Assembly (NCBI RefSeq): GCF_014356525.2
Contig: NC_052508.1
Location: forward strand, 37,773,113-37,837,112
Direction of reading: 5' to 3'
DNA from: Nilaparvata lugens
Lineage: Eukaryota; Arthropoda; Insecta; Hemiptera; Delphacidae
DNA: 64,000 nt
In this document: positions 22,667 to 32,495 of the stretch, one piece after another
Position numbering within the stretch: position 1 is the stretch's first letter
Layout: each line of letters opens with the position of its first letter
Notes under the pieces: model-generated
Seen by the model: only the letters and a program-made list of their open reading frames with translations
Told to the model about the DNA's origin: nothing
Databases searched by the model: none
Made by a program: the position numbers and the translations under genes

Positions 22667-24304
22667 ATGGCTAATCAGACTAATACATTTCAAACCTACA
22701 AAACTTCAAAGAATAATACGGGATTGTTTTATAAGAGTCACTGCTTTAGAAAGAGTCATACATTAGCAAGCGGTGACATTAGCTGGCGATGTTGCACCAC
22801 CGGCTGCTTGTCTTCAGTGATAACATCGGCGGCGATTGACTCGATTAAATATACTTCAGGAAATCATAAAAAGCATGCTGCACATCAGACACCGGCCGAG
22901 CTGTCTTATACAGTGAACGAAAAATGTCCAGTATCAAAATTGAAATCGTCACAACTTGGAAATAGAGCCTCACTTGATTCATTTCTGAATTCAGGTCGGA
23001 AAGCTTCACCTATCTGTTATGAAACGGGTTCTCAAACTGAAGACATTGTTTTACAATCTAAAGACGATCTAATCAAGAGAATATGTCAGTTAACTGAAAA
23101 TCAGTCTGCCCTAGTCAAAGAAATCCAACGATTGACTTTACAATTGGAAAAATATCAAGATAAGGATACTTTATGTAATGATCCAAAAAACATGAAAAGA
23201 TCAGATATTACAGTGAAGACTGACACTATAGATTTTCAAACAAAGGTGATGATTGATTTCTCCGCACAAACTAAAACAAAATTTACCTGTCCTGATTGTT
23301 CTGAGCGATTAGAAAAAGTAAGATTAATGGAACTTAATATTATGGAACTCAAACAACGACGCTGGGAAGATAGAATGACTTTTGAAGAGACATTACGAAA
23401 ACATGAAAACGTTAATAACACGGAAGAAAAATTAGGTAATGCTAAAAAGTTGAAAGGTATGAAGACTACGGATTACGGTGGTAGTGAGAGAATTAGTAAT
23501 GGGAGGAAACAATTGAGAAAGGAAAACTGGAAAACTCAAAGCACTCAATGCGAATCACGCAAGAAAAGAATCTTAATGTTTGCTGATGACACTGGCAGAT
23601 TAATCTGTCCAAAGCTACATAACATGACTGATTCGGATACAACAGTTTCCGGAAATGTATTCTCGGGAGCTGGATTGGACGTGATTTTGGGTGCGGTCAG
23701 ATCGAACACAGAGCACAGGAATTTTACAAAAAATGATGCAATTGTTTTGACAGGTGGCTCTAATGATGTTATGAGATACCGTAATATTAATAGACTTTTG
23801 AGAAGAATTGATGAGACAATTGAAACTCTAAGGCATACAAATGTTATAATGTGTACACTGCCCTACAGATACAATCAGTTGCCACAATCAACGTGTAATA
23901 GAATGATTACCAGATTCAATGAAGGAGTTAAAAATCTAACAGAGTATCATGGTACGTCGCTAATTGAACTCAATGACTTACAAACACAGGATCACACATC
24001 ACTCAATCAGCATCTGAATGGGAGAGGGAAGTTTCAGTTTTCCAAGAGGATAATGCAGCAATTCAGAGCTCTTACAGCGAAAATCTCATATTTACAGAAA
24101 GTCGAAGATTCCAATTTGATTGATCTCTCATTGTCAACGATATCCGATGAAGGTGACTCCATTCTGAACAACTCAGACATAACTTCTTTTGAACTGTCAA
24201 TACATAAGGACTCTTGCGCTGATGATAAACAAAGTGGAACAAATAAAAACTCTTCAACAAATTTTTTAGACCCAAGACAAATCAATCGTACTATGGATAC
24301 ATAG
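22667..24304 (+). CDS. LINE-E ORF1, FLYWCH-like finger, coiled coil and SGNH fold
   Basis: An intact 545-residue ORF from ATG. Residues about 25-75 form a FLYWCH-like finger (ISWRCCTTGC ... HKKHAAH). Residues about 130-170 and 220-260 are coiled coil with a CPDC pair. A basic linker follows. From about residue 300 comes an SGNH-hydrolase-like domain: block I reads FADDTGR, block III GGSNDV, and the His block NQHLNGRGK. The nucleophile Ser seen in LINE-C (ADSHG) is replaced by Asp here. ORF1 proteins bind their RNA in ribonucleoprotein particles; the esterase role is unknown. The -1 frame overlapping its end leads to ORF2. Confidence 0.88.
   Translation: MANQTNTFQTYKTSKNNTGLFYKSHCFRKSHTLASGDISWRCCTTGCLSSVITSAAIDSIKYTSGNHKKHAAHQTPAELSYTVNEKCPVSKLKSSQLGNRASLDSFLNSGRKASPICYETGSQTEDIVLQSKDDLIKRICQLTENQSALVKEIQRLTLQLEKYQDKDTLCNDPKNMKRSDITVKTDTIDFQTKVMIDFSAQTKTKFTCPDCSERLEKVRLMELNIMELKQRRWEDRMTFEETLRKHENVNNTEEKLGNAKKLKGMKTTDYGGSERISNGRKQLRKENWKTQSTQCESRKKRILMFADDTGRLICPKLHNMTDSDTTVSGNVFSGAGLDVILGAVRSNTEHRNFTKNDAIVLTGGSNDVMRYRNINRLLRRIDETIETLRHTNVIMCTLPYRYNQLPQSTCNRMITRFNEGVKNLTEYHGTSLIELNDLQTQDHTSLNQHLNGRGKFQFSKRIMQQFRALTAKISYLQKVEDSNLIDLSLSTISDEGDSILNNSDITSFELSIHKDSCADDKQSGTNKNSSTNFLDPRQINRTMDT
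24262..24268 (+). promoter_or_regulatory. Candidate -1 ribosomal frameshift site, LINE-E
   Basis: In the ORF1 frame the codons are aca aat ttt tta gac, giving T TTT TTA in the zero frame, 12 sense codons before the ORF1 stop at 24302. The -1 frame (aga ccc aag aca ...) is open from here into the endonuclease, and no ATG is available before that domain. The upstream overlapping A AAT TTT also fits the X XXY YYZ rule. No convincing downstream stem or pseudoknot was seen by eye. Confidence 0.65.
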
Positions 24305-25921
24305 ATAAAGTAAATGGGAACAAAGAACATGACTTAAACGATGATGCTTTCTCAGAATGGTACAATGTTAACTCAGATCGATCTGACCTATTGCCGAATA
24401 CGCCACCTGTAGATGCAGGCGGGTTGACGACGAGAATATTCTTTGTAAACGTATGTTCATTGAGGTCAAAAATTAGTCAACTAGAAGAGTTGTCTAAAGA
24501 TACATCCTTCGATATTGTGTGCTTAAACGAGCATTGGTTGGTTGGTGATGAAGTGTCTTTCTATGTGCCAAATGGCTTTGTACTAGCAGCCTCATATTGC
24601 AGAGAGCCTCCTCTCACTCGAGGTGGCTCATCGATTTTAATTAAGAGAGAATTATCTTTCACCCTTGTTGACGTGTCACAGTTTTGTTTACCAACGCTAT
24701 TTGAAGTATCAGCAATAAAGATAGTTAAATCGAATATCATAGTAGTGAGCATGTATAGAACACCAGACTCCAATCTCAGAGACTTTCTCAATAGATTAGA
24801 AGATTTTTTAACATTCGTGACTTCGAAATCCTATAGATCTATACTGCTAGCAGGCGACTTCAATATAGACATTCTCAAGGAAGATAACTCTGAAGTTCAA
24901 ATGTTTCAAAACATAATGAGATCATTCAATCTTTACAAATCTCATTCATGTCCAACGAGGAAAAAGGCCTGCCTTGACAACTTTTTCACAGATTTGAGAT
25001 CAAATTGCTATAATTGTTTCATTTACAAACAAGACTTGATTTCGGATCATGCTGGATTATTGCTTGAGTTTGGAATGCCATTGAGTGAATTGACTGAAAT
25101 CGCAATGTTTTGAATCAAAAGAAACCATCAGTAAGAAAATTTCGGCTACTGAGACAGGAAAACCTGGATAAATTGAATGAGTCACTACTAAATTATGATT
25201 GGTCAGAAATTTATTCTACATATGATGTAAATAGAATGACGTCCATGTTTTCAAATGCTATTGTGTATTTTCTCAATCTACACTGTCCTTTAATCAAGCC
25301 TAGATCTACAAAAATGAAAAATAAGAAGTGGTACACAACGGAATTGACAACAATGAAACAACATCTTATGATTTTGTATAGTATATGGAAAGCCACAGGA
25401 GGAGATGTGGAGAAAAATAACTTTACAGAATACAAGAAAAAGTATAGAAAGGCATTGACACTAGCACAAGTTGCCGCAAATAATAAATTGATTTTGGAGT
25501 CAAAAAACAAATCCAAAACTGCATGGAAAATAATAAATTCTATTAAGGACACTACAACACCTGTACTAACTGATGTGAAGATTTCACCGGACGAATTCAA
25601 CGATTTCTTTGTAGACGTTCCTGATAATGTCGTTGGCCATCAGCAGAGCTGTCAAAACCCACTTACCTATTCAGATTTTCTAAGAACCAACACAGGTATA
25701 CGAAGGAATGACAACGAAACAGCATGTAAGTTTTCCTGGATTAATGTAGACACTAATATAATAATGAAAATTGTAAAAAAATGAGCTCATCACGTAGTGA
25801 AGATGTCTTTGGAATTTCAAATTTCTTACTAAAGAACATCATTGATTCAATCAATATTCCATTGGTATTCATAATAAATTCTATTTTTAAATCTGGTGTT
25901 TTCCCCGACTGTTTGAAACAA
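24269..25921 (+). pseudogene. LINE-E copy 1 ORF2, broken
   Basis: In the -1 frame relative to ORF1. Endonuclease motifs: FVNVCSLRSKISQLEEL, LNEHWL, MYRTPDSN, GDFNIDIL, DLISDHAGLLLEF. One base is missing near 25100 (GAAATCGC against GAAAATCGC in copy 2) and another near 25780 in an A-run, and the element ends before the RT motifs. It is inactive on its own; copy 2 holds the complete ORF2. Confidence 0.85.
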
Positions 25922-26498
25922 TTTTACAGTGGTTAATTGCAAGAAATTGTGAAATTTATACAGTTCGGACGGTTTTTCTTAGTGCAAAGTACCTGGTTTA
26001 ACGAATTCCTGAACTGCATGACTGGTGAGTGTGGTACACGAGTGAGTTGCATGGACAGACCAAACACGATTTGAACTTTTCGACTCCATTTTTCGTAACC
26101 GGCATGCCCGTGATTTCACTTGTTATTGTTCTGATTACACTGAGAATCTGAGTGACTCTACTGCGACTTTATCGTGAACTGTACTGCTGTAGGAGTGACA
26201 GTGAAAGTGAAATTCTGATAACGCTGATAACTACAACAAACTATTTTTACAACTGACTGTTATCTATGCGGCTGACTGTTGTGAAGATGTGAAGTGGCTT
26301 ATCATCAGCTGATCTTTGTTTACCTGCAACCATAGCAACAGATTCAGGAGAGGCATGACAACTGAGAGCGGTAACTTTGAACTTCTTTCGTTATAGATCT
26401 ATCCATACTGTCCACCAAATAACAACTTAGTGCGGCAATTTTAGACTTCTTTTGGTATAGAACCCATAGACACTGTCAACCAATAAAATAATATTAGT

Positions 26499-27191
26499 AT
26501 GGCTAATCAGACTAATACATTTCAAACCTACAAAACTTCAAAGAATAATACGGGATTGTTTTATAAGAGTCACTGCTTTAGAAAGAGTCATACATTAGCA
26601 AGCGGTGACATTAGCTGGCGATGTTGCACCACCGGCTGCTTGTCTTCAGTGATAACATCGGCGGCGATTGACTCGATTAAATATACTTCAGGAAATCATA
26701 AAAAGCATGCTGCACATCAGACACCGGCCGAGCTGTCTTATACAGTGAACGAAAAATGTCCAGTATCAAAATTGAAATCGTCACAACTTGGAAATAGAGC
26801 CTCACTTGATTCATTTCTGAATTCAGGTCGGAAAGCTTCACCTATCTGTTATGAAACGGGTTCTCAAACTGAAGACATTGTTTTACAATCTAAAGACGAT
26901 CTAATCAAGAGAATATGTCAGTTAACTGAAAATCAGTCTGCCCTAGTCGAAGAAATCCAACGATTGACTTTACAATTGGAAAAATATCAAGATAAGGATA
27001 CTTTATGTAATGATCCAAAAAACATGAAAAGATCAGATATTACAGTGAAGACTGACACTATAGATTTTCAAACAAAGGTGATGATTGATTTCTCCGCACA
27101 AACTAAAACAAAATTTACCTGTCCTGATTGTTCTGAGCGATTAGAAAAAGTAAGATTAATGGAACTTAATATTATGGAACTCAAACGATGA
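26499..27191 (+). pseudogene. LINE-E copy 2 ORF1, truncated
   Basis: Identical to the first about 229 residues of copy 1 ORF1 apart from a Lys to Glu change (AGAAATCC against the copy 1 AAGAAATCC). It keeps the FLYWCH-like finger and the CPDC pair. The internal deletion then brings a TGA at 27189-27191. Confidence 0.9.
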
Positions 27192-30111
27192 TGCTTTCTC
27201 AGAATGGTACAATGTTAACTCAGATCGATCTGACCTATTGCCGAATACGCCACCTGTAGATGCAGGCGGGTTGACGACGAGAATATTCTTTGTAAACGTA
27301 TGTTCATTGAGGTCAAAAATTAGTCAACTAGAAGAGTTGTCTAAAGATACATCCTTCGATATTGTGTGCTTAAACGAGCATTGGTTGGTTGGTGATGAAG
27401 TGTCTTTCTATGTGCCAAATGGCTTTGTACTAGCAGCCTCATATTGCAGAGAGCCTCCTCTCACTCGAGGTGGCTCATCGATTTTAATTAAGAGAGAATT
27501 ATCTTTCACCCTTGTTGACGTGTCACAGTTTTGTTTACCAACGCTATTTGAAGTATCAGCAATAAAGATAGTTAAATCGAATATCATAGTAGTGAGCATG
27601 TATAGAACACCAGACTCCAATCTCAGAGACTTTCTCAATAGATTAGAAGATTTTTTAACATTCGTGACTTCGAAATCCTATAGATCTATACTGCTAGCAG
27701 GCGACTTCAATATAGACATTCTCAAGGAAGATAACTCTGAAGTTCAAATGTTTCAAAACATAATGAGATCATTCAATCTTTACAAATCTCATTCATGTCC
27801 AACGAGGAAAAAGGCCTGCCTTGACAACTTTTTCACAGATTTGAGATCAAATTGCTATAATTGTTTCATTTACAAACAAGACTTGATTTCGGATCATGCT
27901 GGATTATTGCTTGAGTTTGGAATGCCATTGAGTGAATTGACTGAAAATCGCAATGTTTTGAATCAAAAGAAACCATCAGTAAGAAAATTTCGGCTACTGA
28001 GACAGGAAAACCTGGATAAATTGAATGAGTCACTACTAAATTATGATTGGTCAGAAATTTATTCTACATATGATGTAAATAGAATGACGTCCATGTTTTC
28101 AAATGCTATTGTGTATTTTCTCAATCTACACTGTCCTTTAATCAAGCCTAGATCTACAAAAATGAAAAATAAGAAGTGGTACACAACGGAATTGACAACA
28201 ATGAAACAACATCTTATGATTTTGTATAGTATATGGAAAGCCACAGGAGGAGATGTGGAGAAAAATAACTTTACAGAATACAAGAAAAAGTATAGAAAGG
28301 CATTGACACTAGCACAAGTTGCCGCAAATAATAAATTGATTTTGGAGTCAAAAAACAAATGCAAAACTGCATGGAAAATAATAAATTCTATTAAGGACAC
28401 TACAACACCTGTACTAACTGATGTGAAGATTTCACCGGACGAATTCAACGATTTCTTTGTAGACGTTCCTGATAATGTCGTTGGCCATCAGCAGAGCTGT
28501 CAAAACCCACTTACCTATTCAGATTTTCTAAGAACCAACACAGGTATACGAAGGAATGACAACGAAACAGCATGTAAGTTTTCCTGGATTAATGTAGACA
28601 CTAATATAATAATGAAAATTGTAAAAAAAATGAGCTCATCACGTAGTGAAGATGTCTTTGGAATTTCAAATTTCTTACTAAAGAACATCATTGATTCAAT
28701 CAATATTCCATTGGTATTCATAATAAATTCTATTTTTAAATCTGGTGTTTTCCCCGACTGTTTGAAACAATCAGTAGTCAACCCCATTCACAAAAAGGGT
28801 GATAAGAACCAACCTGAAAATTTCAGACCTGTTGCGATAGGACCAATTATCAGTAAAGTGATTGAAACTTGTTTATTAATACCACTTACTGAACATTTCA
28901 CTACTAATAAATTGCTCAATAATAATCAATTTGGCTTTCGAAACAAATGCTCCACTACTATGGCTTTAGAGAAAATTGTGGAGTTTATACTTGAGGGATT
29001 TGAGAGAGGTTCAGTTATTGGTGGTGGCCTGCTGGATCTGAGCAAGGCTTTCGACACTGTGTCACACTCAATTCTATGCAAGAAACTTGAATATTATGGA
29101 ATTGAGGGCTCTGAATTGAACTTGATCAAATGCTACTTGAAAGATAGAATTCAAATAGTCAGAGTCGATAATAATTATTCAGCTCCTAGATTCACAAAAG
29201 CAGGCGTTCCGCAAGGATCTGTACTGGGCCCGTTTTTGTTCATTGTCTATATCAATGACTACAGTGTGAATGTCCCATCTTATTCAGTATTATATGCTGA
29301 CGATACCACCGTTCTGAGCATTGATAAGAATGAGAACGTTGTTTTAAGTCAACTCAACAATGCTTTAGAGAGTTCAAAGCGATGGTACACAGCCAATCAC
29401 TTGGCATTGAATGAGAGAAAATGTGAAAATATAATATTCTCATTGAGAAATACATCTAGTGAACGGTATGAGAATTATATGAACCCTGTGAAATTGTTAG
29501 GAGTCATGTTAGACAGTAAGCTGTGCTGGACCAATCAAATTGATTTCCTTTGTAAAAAACTATCCCGCAGCTTATACGCTCTGAAGAGACTGAGGCTTTG
29601 TGTCAGTAAAGAAGTGCTGATATCAGCCTATTACGGTTTATTTCATTCTCACTTGAGCTATGGACTTCGCCTATGGGGGAACTGCAGTGGTATGAAGAGG
29701 GTTTTTGTATGGCAGAAAAAGGCAATTAGATGCATCGTTGGTCTGAGGAATGATGAATCATGCAGACAAGCCTTCCCAGATCTTCAGATAATGACACTGT
29801 CATGCATGTACATATTTTGTAATCTGATGCACATGAGAAAAAATGAAACCAACTTCATACGACAAGAGGAGATTCACAGCTACGCAACAAGACAGCGTTC
29901 GTTCCTGACAACACCTCATATCCGTCTCAACAAGACCTTCATGAGTCACAAGTTCCAGCAGTTTCGAATCTTCAATAAGATGCCCCAGAGAATTAGACAA
30001 CTACCGGAACCAAGATATAAGGCAGTTATTTGCAAGTGGCTGAAAGAAAAAGCATTTTATGATTTAAATGAATATATGAACTGCACTGACATGCCTAGTG
30101 ACAATCAATGA
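27181..30111 (+). CDS. LINE-E ORF2, endonuclease/reverse transcriptase, intact
   Basis: An uninterrupted frame of over 950 codons with no ATG before the endonuclease; the first plausible non-ATG codon is TTG at 27238. Domains: APE-type endonuclease (LNEHWL, GDFNIDIL, SDHAG; about residues 15-230), linker, then RT with [67 protein letters not shown] and catalytic YADD, and a C-terminal region with GVMLDSKLCWTNQIDFL and YGLRLWGN. The usual length for this class is about 900-1000 residues. It nicks chromosomal DNA and copies the element RNA there. In this copy its natural ORF1-linked entry has been deleted, so translation is doubtful. Confidence 0.9.
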   Translation, partial: SNDDAFSEWYNVNSDRSDLLPNTPPVDAGGLTTRIFFVNVCSLRSKISQLEELSKDTSFDIVCLNEHWLVGDEVSFYVPNGFVLAASYCREPPLTRGGSSILIKRELSFTLVDVSQFCLPTLFEVSAIKIVKSNIIVVSMYRTPDSNLRDFLNRLEDFLTFVTSKSYRSILLAGDFNIDILKEDNSEVQMFQNIMRSFNLYKSHSCPTRKKACLDNFFTDLRSNCYNCFIYKQDLISDHAGLLLEFGMPLSELTENRNVLNQKKPSVRKFRLLRQENLDKLNESLLNYDWSEIYSTYDVNRMTSMFSNAIVYFLNLHCPLIKPRSTKMKNKKWYTTELTTMKQHLMILYSIWKATGGDVEKNNFTEYKKKYRKALTLAQVAANNKLILESKNKCKTAWKIINSIKDTTTPVLTDVKISPDEFNDFFVDVPDNVVGHQQSCQNPLTYSDFLRTNTGIRRNDNETACKFSWINVDTNIIMKIVKKMSSSRSEDVFGISNFLLKNIIDSINIPLVFIINSIFKSGVFPDCLKQSVVNPIHKKGDKNQPENFRPVAIGPIISKVIETCLLIPLTEHFTTNKLLNNNQFGFRNKCSTTMALEKIVEFILEGFERGSVIGGGLLDLSKAFDTVSHSILCKKLEYYGIEGSELNLIKCYLKDRIQIVRVDNNYSAPRFTKAGVPQGSVLGPFLFIVYINDYSVNVPSYSVLYADDTTVLSIDKNENVVLSQLNNALESSKRWYTANHLALNERKCENIIFSLRNTSSERYENYMNPVKLLGVMLDSKLCWTNQIDFLCKKLSRSLYALKRLRLCVSKEVLISAYYGLFHSHLSYGLRLWGNCSGMKRVFVWQKKAIRCIVGLRNDESCRQAFPDLQIMTLSCMYIFCNLMHMRKNETNFIRQEEIHSYATRQRSFLTTPHIRLNKTFMSHKFQQFRIFNKMPQRIRQLPEPRYKAVICKWLKEKAFYDLNEYMNCTDMPSDNQ

Positions 30112-30227
30112 CAGCATAGATTATATGTGTATATATTGTATTTTGTTCTTTTTCAAACAAATTGACGATGCCTATTGTACAGTGTTGTATTTAATGGCAA
30201 ATAAATATTCTTATTCTTATTCTTATT

Positions 30228-30482
30228 CATTATTATCAACTGTAATACATAAGTTACTTATGAATCTACAGTATACATATTGTAAGTAACCATTATTTTA
30301 AACCAATTGAAATTTCAAAGTCAATCTCCGGCTGAGACTATATATAATAAAGTTTAAGGAATAAATTCACTCTCTCATTCACTACCGTAAAGATTAGTTA
30401 CTATCTTGCAAATACAGTCATTAATAAATTTTAAGAAATAATGGTTTTTGATGGTCGCGCTTTTGGAAATGTAGAAGCCAAA
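30228..30482. other. Spacer between LINE-E and minisatellite element
   Basis: AT-rich, no features recognised. Confidence 0.4.
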
Positions 30483-31096
30483 CCCAGGTGTTGCTCCTGG
30501 ACGACTTAGCTCAGTCGTAATGTGGGCGGGGAAAGGAGGCAAGTCGAAGTTCTTCTTCTTCCTTCTTTGTGCCTTAGGAGTGAACAGCACCTCCTGGTGC
30601 TGTCCACGGCGTGAAGGTCGCTCTCTAGTCTGATGACACCAATACGAGGTAATTTTGTATTAGCCCTACGGCCTCGATTCCGCTCCGTAGGAAGAGGAAG
30701 GATAGACGGGAGGGACGGCAGCCAACGGGCCGCTGTGCCCAGAGAGGATAGACGGTAAGGGACGGCAGCCAACGGGCCACTGTGCCCTGGGAGGATGAGA
30801 GGAAAGGGACGGCAGCCAACGGGCCACTATGCCCTGGGAGGATGAGAGGAAAGGGACGGCAGCCAACGGGCCGCTGTGCCCTGGGAGGATGGATGGATAG
30901 GGACGGCAGCCAACGGGCCGCTGTGCCCTGGGAGAATAGGTGGAAAGGGACGGCAGCCAACGGGCCGCTGTGCCCTGGGAGGATGGATGGATAGGGACGG
31001 CAGCCAAAGGGCCGCTGTACCAGGAGAGGAGGACAGGGACGTACGGCAGCCAACGGGCCGCTTCACAAGGAGGAAGAAGGTTGGGAGCGGAATGCT
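30483..31096. mobile_element. Minisatellite-bearing element, copy 2
   Basis: Shares with copy 1 the flank from CCCAGGTGTTGCTCCTGG through CTCTCTAGTCTGATGACACC and GGTAATTTTGTATT, then the 47-bp minisatellite. On the minus strand both copies keep an equivalent frame with KAQRRKKKNFDLPPFPAHIT despite a 3-bp length difference, which hints at past coding. A MITE is inserted at the right side. Confidence 0.55.
30712..31062. repeat. 47-bp minisatellite, seven to eight units
   Basis: Units begin at 30712, 30759, 30806, 30853, 30900, 30947 and 30994, with a degenerate eighth at about 31034. The sequence family is the same as the 19-unit array at 19789, so this array is much shorter. Confidence 0.93.
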
Positions 31097-31313
31097 ATAG
31101 TGTGGTCCACGTTATAATGGCAGTGGATAAAGATAGAAGAATAGCGATGCCGATTCTCTTCATTAATTAATTATATTTCTACACTGCCAAAAACATAATT
31201 GGCATCGTTGTGGACCTAGAAAAGGATAGTACCACCGGCTTTGTTGAATGATAGACAAGGATAGCAAAACCAAAGTTGATCAAATACTGTCATTATAACG
31301 TGGACCTCACTAT
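31097..31313. mobile_element. MITE, 217 bp, with about 28-bp TIRs
   Basis: Left end ATAGTGTGGTCCACGTTATA and right end, inverted, ATAGTGAGGTCCACGTTATA are inverted repeats with few mismatches. The flanks resemble each other (TTGGGAGCG before, TTGGAGCG after), suggesting a target duplication plus slight end loss. Non-coding. Confidence 0.65.
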
Positions 31314-31619
31314 TGGAGCGTCTGGGGCTCGTCCGGCGTTTAAATACTCTCCCAAAGTAGAGGGGATGGAGTTTGCCGCCAGAGGCGGTAAGAATCATCT
31401 CGATGCGCGAAAGATGGTGTGCCATCGGTCCGCCTTCAGCCAGCTTTGCTGATAGCCGAGCGTCTTTCAATAATATTATTAATTGTTTTCTCGTCACAAT
31501 TTTACTTTGTGACACCATTATTATTTGTCGTTTGTATCTACGATCTACATTGCTGAACTGTAATGAAAGATGAAAAGCGACAAAGAAATTTCTCAAATAT
31601 TATAAGATAGCATTACTAT
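31314..31619. other. Right remainder of minisatellite element, PBS-like site
   Basis: TGGGGCTCGTCCGG at 31323-31336 resembles the complement of a tRNA-Pro 3' end with one G fewer. Further on, CGTCACAATTTTACTTTGTGAC (about 31493) has a counterpart at about 53646. No ORF can be supported. Confidence 0.3.
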
Positions 31620-31689
31620 TAAATTTAGCTAGTGCCAGAAATAATAAAAATAACTTCATTTCATTTTGAATAATCTAAAATTAATTTTA

Positions 31690-31950
31690 TCCTTAATAAT
31701 TTAAAAATAATTATCGTCTACAGCAGAATTGAAAACAATCGTCGAAAAATAATTTGCTATCAGATGTTTCTATATCAAATCTTGAGTTTTAATCCAAACT
31801 ATTTGATTTAAACCTCCTGCTCTGGTAGTTTAAGCTCGAGACAGTGTTTAAACTGATACTGTGCAAACGGAATTTCGGTTTGAACAAAAAAAATCAAATT
31901 TGGTTTAAACTTCAGCTCAAACTTATACTGTGCAAATGGCTCTCAAGTGT
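31690..31950 (+). repeat. Dispersed repeat related to the 62.2-63.5 kb palindrome
   Basis: Phrases ATTATCGTCTAC, AACAATCGTCGAAAAATAAT, TTTAAACCTCCTGCT, ACTGTGCAAACGGAATTT and ACTGTGCAAATGGCT occur in the same order as in the arms at 62600-62870, diverged by perhaps a fifth. Confidence 0.65.
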
Positions 31951-32487
31951 TGAGTCGATAGCGAATATATGGTCCAATAAATTGAATTTTGGAGAATAAT
32001 ATATCCACGATATTTCTTCTATCTACTTTTGGGAATTTAAGAGCCTCAAATGACAGAATATAAGATTATAGTCTTTAAGATTATGATATTAGTCTTTAAT
32101 TCTTATAAGATTATGTCATGTAGCCTATTTATTCAATGATAACAAAACACAATTCATTAAAATGATTGGGGAAGAACCAACAGGCACATCCCAAAACTGT
32201 CCAATCCCCGAATTTTTATTCATACACTGGTTCAAAAAGTAGGTTAATAAGTTTTGAATTTGAGTTCAATTTTCAGTGCAAACATTGAAAAATAAGAAAT
32301 TTTGGATTCAGATTGTTTAAAAACCAAATTAAATAATGAAATTACACTCAATAATCACTGAGAACTGTAAAATAATTAGTAACTTTGAATAATTTTGATC
32401 CAAAAAATTGGAAACGAATTTATTCGTTAGAAGCACAGCTCATATGTATGATTTTATGTCATGAATAATATATTCTATAACTTAATT
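31951..32487. other. Intron sequence, nothing recognised
   Basis: AT-rich, non-coding, no repeat family identified. Confidence 0.4.
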
Positions 32488-32495
32488 GGCTAGAT

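Larger units (their letters stand above)
22092..25921 (+). mobile_element. LINE-E copy 1, 3'-truncated
   Basis: The copy opens at TTACAGTGGTTAATTGC and has a 575-nt leader, intact ORF1, a T TTT TTA junction, and ORF2 up to ...KSGVFPDCLKQ, where it stops abruptly and is joined to the 5' end of copy 2. Over shared stretches the two copies differ at only a handful of bases and are exactly 3832 bp apart at the leader and ORF1 start. The leader holds a diverged twofold repeat at about 22535-22665. Confidence 0.92.
25924..30227 (+). mobile_element. LINE-E copy 2, internally deleted ORF1, intact ORF2
   Basis: Begins with the same TTACAGTGGTTAATTGC 5' end, directly after the truncated copy 1, and ends in a TTCTTA repeat tail at about 30203-30227. 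About 985 bp corresponding to 23352-24336 of copy 1 is deleted at a short AAAC-type microhomology, removing most of the coiled coil, the SGNH domain and the frameshift site. Confidence 0.92.

Noticed and set aside
24269..24340. A pseudoknot stimulating the LINE-E frameshift
   Set aside because: The sequence is AT-rich and I could not pair a convincing stem by eye; structure prediction is needed.
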